A stretch of DNA of 64,000 nt, from assembly GCF_021611515.1 (NCBI RefSeq), contig NZ_CP090960.1:2108001-2172000 (forward strand), in the 5' to 3' direction. How positions within the stretch are numbered: position 1 is the first letter of the stretch; every line of letters begins with the position of its first letter. The translations under genes and the position numbers were made by a program. The notes beneath the pieces were generated by a model. That model was not told the DNA's origin and did no database searches. It saw only the letters and a program-made list of their open reading frames with translations. Below are positions 61,235-64,000 of this stretch, piece after piece. The DNA is from Mariluticola halotolerans (GTDB lineage Bacteria > Pseudomonadota > Alphaproteobacteria > Rhizobiales > Devosiaceae).

Positions 61235-62197
61235 TTATTCGCCGCGAACCCGCGCGATGACACCTTCACCGAATTCGGCTTCCAGTTCGTCATAATAGGG
61301 TTTCATGGCAGCCCGGAAGGGAGCGGTATCGGGCTCTGTGATGGTCAGGCCCCGTTCCTTGAAGGTCGAGATCAGATCGGCCTCGGCCTTGAAAGTCAGC
61401 CCGTCAGTGACATCGCCGCCATGCTTGGTGGCGGTCTCGAGCCAGCCTTTTTCCTCATCGCTGAGCGAATCCCAGACATCATTGCCGATCTTGATCGAGG
61501 CGGAGCTGATGAAATGGTTTGTCAGCGCGATATAATCCTGCACTTCGTAGAATTTCATCGCCTCGATTGTGGGCAGCGGGTTCTCTTCGCCATCGACCTG
61601 ATTGGTCTGCAGCGCGAGATAGACTTCCTGGAAGGCCACCGGCGCGGGCACGGCGCCGACATTTTCCGCATAGGCAATCAGGAAGGGCACGTTGGGGGTG
61701 CGCAGGCGCAGGCCCTTCATGTCCTCAATGGAATTGATGGCGCGGTTGGCCGTGGTCTGGCGCGTGCCCTGATACCAGACATCAAGCGAGGTCAGCCCCT
61801 GCTCTTTCATCTTTTCGGCCATTTCCTGGCCCCATGGGCCGGCAACGATTTCCTCGAGATGCTCGAAGCTGTCAACGACATAGGGGGCGCCGACCAGTTT
61901 CAGCTCGGGAATGGTGTAGGACATGTCAGGATAGCCGGTGACAACCATGTCCAGCTCGCCTGCCTGCACCTGCGCCACCATGGCCTTGAAATCACCCAGG
62001 GTCGCGGAGGGGAAAATCTTGAGCTTGAATTCACCATCGGAGAGCTCTTCAAGCTTCTCGGAAATGGCGGACACACCCATAAAGGTTGTCGAGACCTCAT
62101 TGTCCTGCAGGCCAATGGTCAGCTCCCGGGCCTGAACGGCCCCCGTCATCAGCGCCAGGGTGGCAACACCCACCAGCAGTTTGGCATGAATAGTCAT
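61235..62197 (-). CDS. TRAP transporter substrate-binding protein, SiaP-like (sialic acid type)
   Basis: A 320-residue periplasmic DctP-family protein with signal peptide MTIHAKLLVGVATLALMTGAVQA. Its core matches what I recall of Haemophilus SiaP: GTRQTTANRAINSIEDMKGL, then LRLRTPN, and a VYLALQTN-VDGEEN segment. Arg146, Arg166 and Asn206 fall where SiaP has Arg127, Arg147 and Asn187, the residues that clamp the sialate carboxylate and sugar. Start ATG 62197 has CGGAGGAAAA upstream; the frame to 62470 overlaps the GntR gene. Sialic acid or a close analogue is the likely ligand. Confidence 0.9.
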   Translation of the reverse strand: MTIHAKLLVGVATLALMTGAVQARELTIGLQDNEVSTTFMGVSAISEKLEELSDGEFKLKIFPSATLGDFKAMVAQVQAGELDMVVTGYPDMSYTIPELKLVGAPYVVDSFEHLEEIVAGPWGQEMAEKMKEQGLTSLDVWYQGTRQTTANRAINSIEDMKGLRLRTPNVPFLIAYAENVGAVPAPVAFQEVYLALQTNQVDGEENPLPTIEAMKFYEVQDYIALTNHFISSASIKIGNDVWDSLSDEEKGWLETATKHGGDVTDGLTFKAEADLISTFKERGLTITEPDTAPFRAAMKPYYDELEAEFGEGVIARVRGE

Positions 62198-62249
62198 AGA
62201 ATTTTCCTCCGGTTCTTCGTTTGGCTTTGGTTTGCTTCTTTGATGAAGT

Positions 62250-62984
62250 TCAGGAGACAGTGTGCGCGTCCGGCTCGGCCACAAGCGATCTGGGAGCCTT
62301 GAGGCGCGAACGATAAGAGCGCTCCAAATGCTGGTCCATGACCTCTGTGGCGGCGGCGGCATCACCATCCAAAATTGCCTGGTATATGCGTCGGTGTTCG
62401 TCATAGGACCGGCGGTCATGCGCCGCCCGGTCCGGGGCAACAGGGCGCTGGGAGAGCAGTTCCGAGACAAACATGTCGTGCAGTGTCAACAGAACCGGGT
62501 TGGCAACTACCGAGACGAGAATCCGGTGAAATGCATGATCTGTTTCCGAGAATGCATCGGTGCCGATGGCCTGATAGTTCCGCTCCAGCGCCGTTTGCAG
62601 CTGCTTGATCTGTATATTGTTGGCCCGCCGCGCGGCCTGGCGGACAGCGCCGGTCTCGATAAACTGGCGCATCTGCTCAAGATGGGCGCTGCTCTCGTCA
62701 TCGCCGAGGGTCTCGCGGATGTGATTGCCCGCTCCCCGCAGAATGCCCGCAAGGGAAGGCCTTGCAGCCCGGGGGCGCTTGCCTGCACCCAGAACGGCAA
62801 ATCCGCGCATCTGCAATTGGGCCAGCGCTTCGCGCACGGTTGGCCTTGAGGCCTCGAACCGTTCACACAATTCCCGCTCTGTGGGCAGCGGCGCGTCATC
62901 GTGTATCACTCCGCCCCGGATTTCCTCAATCAGGGCATCAGCAATCACATCAGAAGCGCGCTTCTGCTTTCCGTCACTCATCAT
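62250..62984 (-). CDS. GntR/FadR-family regulator (NanR-like position)
   Basis: A 244-residue regulator with one GntR winged helix (LPTERELCERFEASRPTVREALAQLQMRGF, about residues 33-62) and an FCD effector domain with metal-type His residues (DHAFHR, later EHRRIYQAI). First gene of the minus-strand TRAP unit and divergent from the lyase gene across 152 bp. By position and family it corresponds to NanR of sialic-acid loci. Start ATG 62984 or the adjacent ATG 62981. Confidence 0.9.
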   Translation of the reverse strand: MMSDGKQKRASDVIADALIEEIRGGVIHDDAPLPTERELCERFEASRPTVREALAQLQMRGFAVLGAGKRPRAARPSLAGILRGAGNHIRETLGDDESSAHLEQMRQFIETGAVRQAARRANNIQIKQLQTALERNYQAIGTDAFSETDHAFHRILVSVVANPVLLTLHDMFVSELLSQRPVAPDRAAHDRRSYDEHRRIYQAILDGDAAAATEVMDQHLERSYRSRLKAPRSLVAEPDAHTVS

Positions 62985-63016
62985 AGGGTCCTTTCAAAGG
63001 CCTGAAATGCGTGGGC

Positions 63017-63048
63017 GTGTTACCAAACTGCGCATTTTTGTATTACCA
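63017..63048. promoter_or_regulatory. Direct repeat GT(G/A)TTACCA x2, candidate GntR operator
   Basis: GTGTTACCA at 63017-63025 and GTATTACCA at 63040-63048, 23 bp apart, in the divergent region between the GntR and lyase genes. Repeated sites in such a place suit a regulator controlling both directions; not a perfect match to a known consensus. Confidence 0.4.
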
Positions 63049-63136
63049 TGTGTTTTTGATTGTCAACTCAAAACTTTTGTCTTAAACCAACCGACCAGAG
63101 CAAACACTGCCCCATTGGCAGGCAAAAGGGATTTAG

Positions 63137-64000
63137 CATGAAAGAGCCATTTTCAGGAATGTATGCAGCGCTGATGAGCGCAATGGATGACGCGGGCAAT
63201 CTGGACCTGAACCGGCAGCGCGACCTGACAGACTATGTGCTCAAGCAGGGGCTGCGGGGATTATATGTTGGCGGCAGCAGCGGCGAATCCGGCCTGCTGG
63301 AAACGGCGGCCCTTTTGGAGCAGCAAGGCGTGGTTGCTGAATGTGCACGGGGCACGGACCACAAGCTGATCGCCCATGTCGGCGTGCCGGCGCTGGCCGA
63401 TTCCATTACCCTTGCAAAAAGCGCCAAAAAGAACGGCTATGATGCCCTTTCGGCCTTGCCGCCCCATTCCTACCCGTTCTCTGACGCGGAAATTTACGGC
63501 TATTATCAAGAGCTTGCCGCGGCCACGGACTTACCCTTGATCGTTTACGAGATACCGTTCCGCACGGGCCGCCCATTGCCGCTCGACCTGCTTGTGCGCA
63601 TCCTCGACCTGCCCAATGTCGCGGGGATCAAGTTCACCTCCAACGATTTGTTCAAGCTCTCGCAATTGCGCCGCCGGCGCCCGGAAAAACTGTACTTTTT
63701 CGGCTCCGACGAGATCTTTCTCGGCGCGGCATCGCTCGGGGCAGATGGCGGCATCGGCACCACATATAATCTGTTCGGCAAGCTTTACGCGGCGCTGTTT
63801 GCCGCCGTGACAGCCAAGGATCTGGCCAGGGCGCAGCCCTTGCAGACGATCTCCCAGGAATATGTTGAAATTCTCATGGAGACCGGCGTGCTGCCCGGCA
63901 TGAAAGCCTCGTTCCGGCTGCTCGGCATTGAATGTGGCCCCACCCGTGCGCCGATGGCCGCCAAGGTGCCGGATGTCGAGGCGCGCCTTAAACCCTTCCT
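63137..64000 (+). CDS. nanA: N-acetylneuraminate lyase (NanA-like), partial at window end
   Basis: 288 codons are present and the frame is still open at the window edge. Class I aldolase that splits sialic acid into N-acetylmannosamine and pyruvate. GGSSGE at 45-50, Tyr137 (YEIP) and Schiff-base Lys165 (GIKFTSND) fall at the same numbers as in E. coli NanA, and the TSND after the lysine is characteristic of lyases acting on sialate. AAGGG stands before ATG 63137. Divergent from the GntR-SiaP-SiaQ-SiaM unit, with which it forms a sialate-use locus. Confidence 0.88.

Noticed and set aside
61235-62470. 411-codon frame for the TRAP binding protein
   Set aside because: The first ~91 codons overlap the GntR gene and precede an evident signal peptide starting at 62197 with its own ribosome site.

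Overview
The window looks like chromosome of a GC-rich, aerobic, heterotrophic alphaproteobacterium, most likely Hyphomicrobiales. This rests on gene content (many ABC and TRAP solute-uptake operons, IclR/GntR/LacI/HxlR regulators, a soluble globin-coupled chemoreceptor), tight ATGA operon overlaps and strong GGAGG-type ribosome sites. The genus is not determinable from what I can see.

Layout. 1-3445: tail of a dipeptide-type ABC transporter, then aldehyde dehydrogenase, SDR and an S58/DmpA-type aminopeptidase. 3451-7077: GAF-GGDEF-EAL protein and a globin-coupled MCP, both minus strand. 7465-17168: a roughly 9.7 kb integrated element bounded by a 95-bp direct repeat made of the 5' half of tRNA-Arg(CCG) plus 55 bp upstream. 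It carries a tyrosine integrase, a possible small repressor, two unknown envelope-type genes, a single-chain MmeI-like restriction-modification protein and an Mrr-type endonuclease. The intact tRNA is at 17129-17205.

17639-27229: an ABC transporter of the Fe3+/spermidine/phosphonate type, divergent from an operon of CoA-transferase, two 2-hydroxyacyl-CoA-dehydratase-like subunits that have lost most cluster cysteines, an MDR oxidoreductase and an IclR regulator. 27424-28893: a TetR operon. 28978-43082: three adjacent ribose-type ABC importers with a zinc dehydrogenase, an epimerase-like protein, a GntR protein with two winged-helix domains and a LacI regulator. 43174-45295: a small HxlR-controlled block (RibD-like reductase, metallo-beta-lactamase lactonase-like enzyme, YCII protein).

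45329-59226: a glycan-use locus. One arm encodes transaldolase, LacI, DapA-type aldolase, GH38 alpha-mannosidase, GmhA-like isomerase and ROK kinase. The divergent arm encodes a sugar ABC transporter with a Cys-type sulfatase, and the sulfatase-activating formylglycine-generating enzyme lies convergent at its end. Two matching LacI-type operators lie between the arms. 59432-64000: a sialic-acid-type locus (TRAP SiaM, SiaQ, SiaP-like, GntR regulator, N-acetylneuraminate lyase running off the end).

Most noteworthy: the tRNA-Arg island with an unexplained inverted tRNA 3' half; the cysteine-poor dehydratase pair, its context and a 12-bp site shared with the IclR promoter; the isomerase/kinase/mannosidase/transaldolase set that could be a manno-heptose salvage route; and the sulfatase-like CTPSR motif at the N-terminus of the formylglycine-generating enzyme itself.
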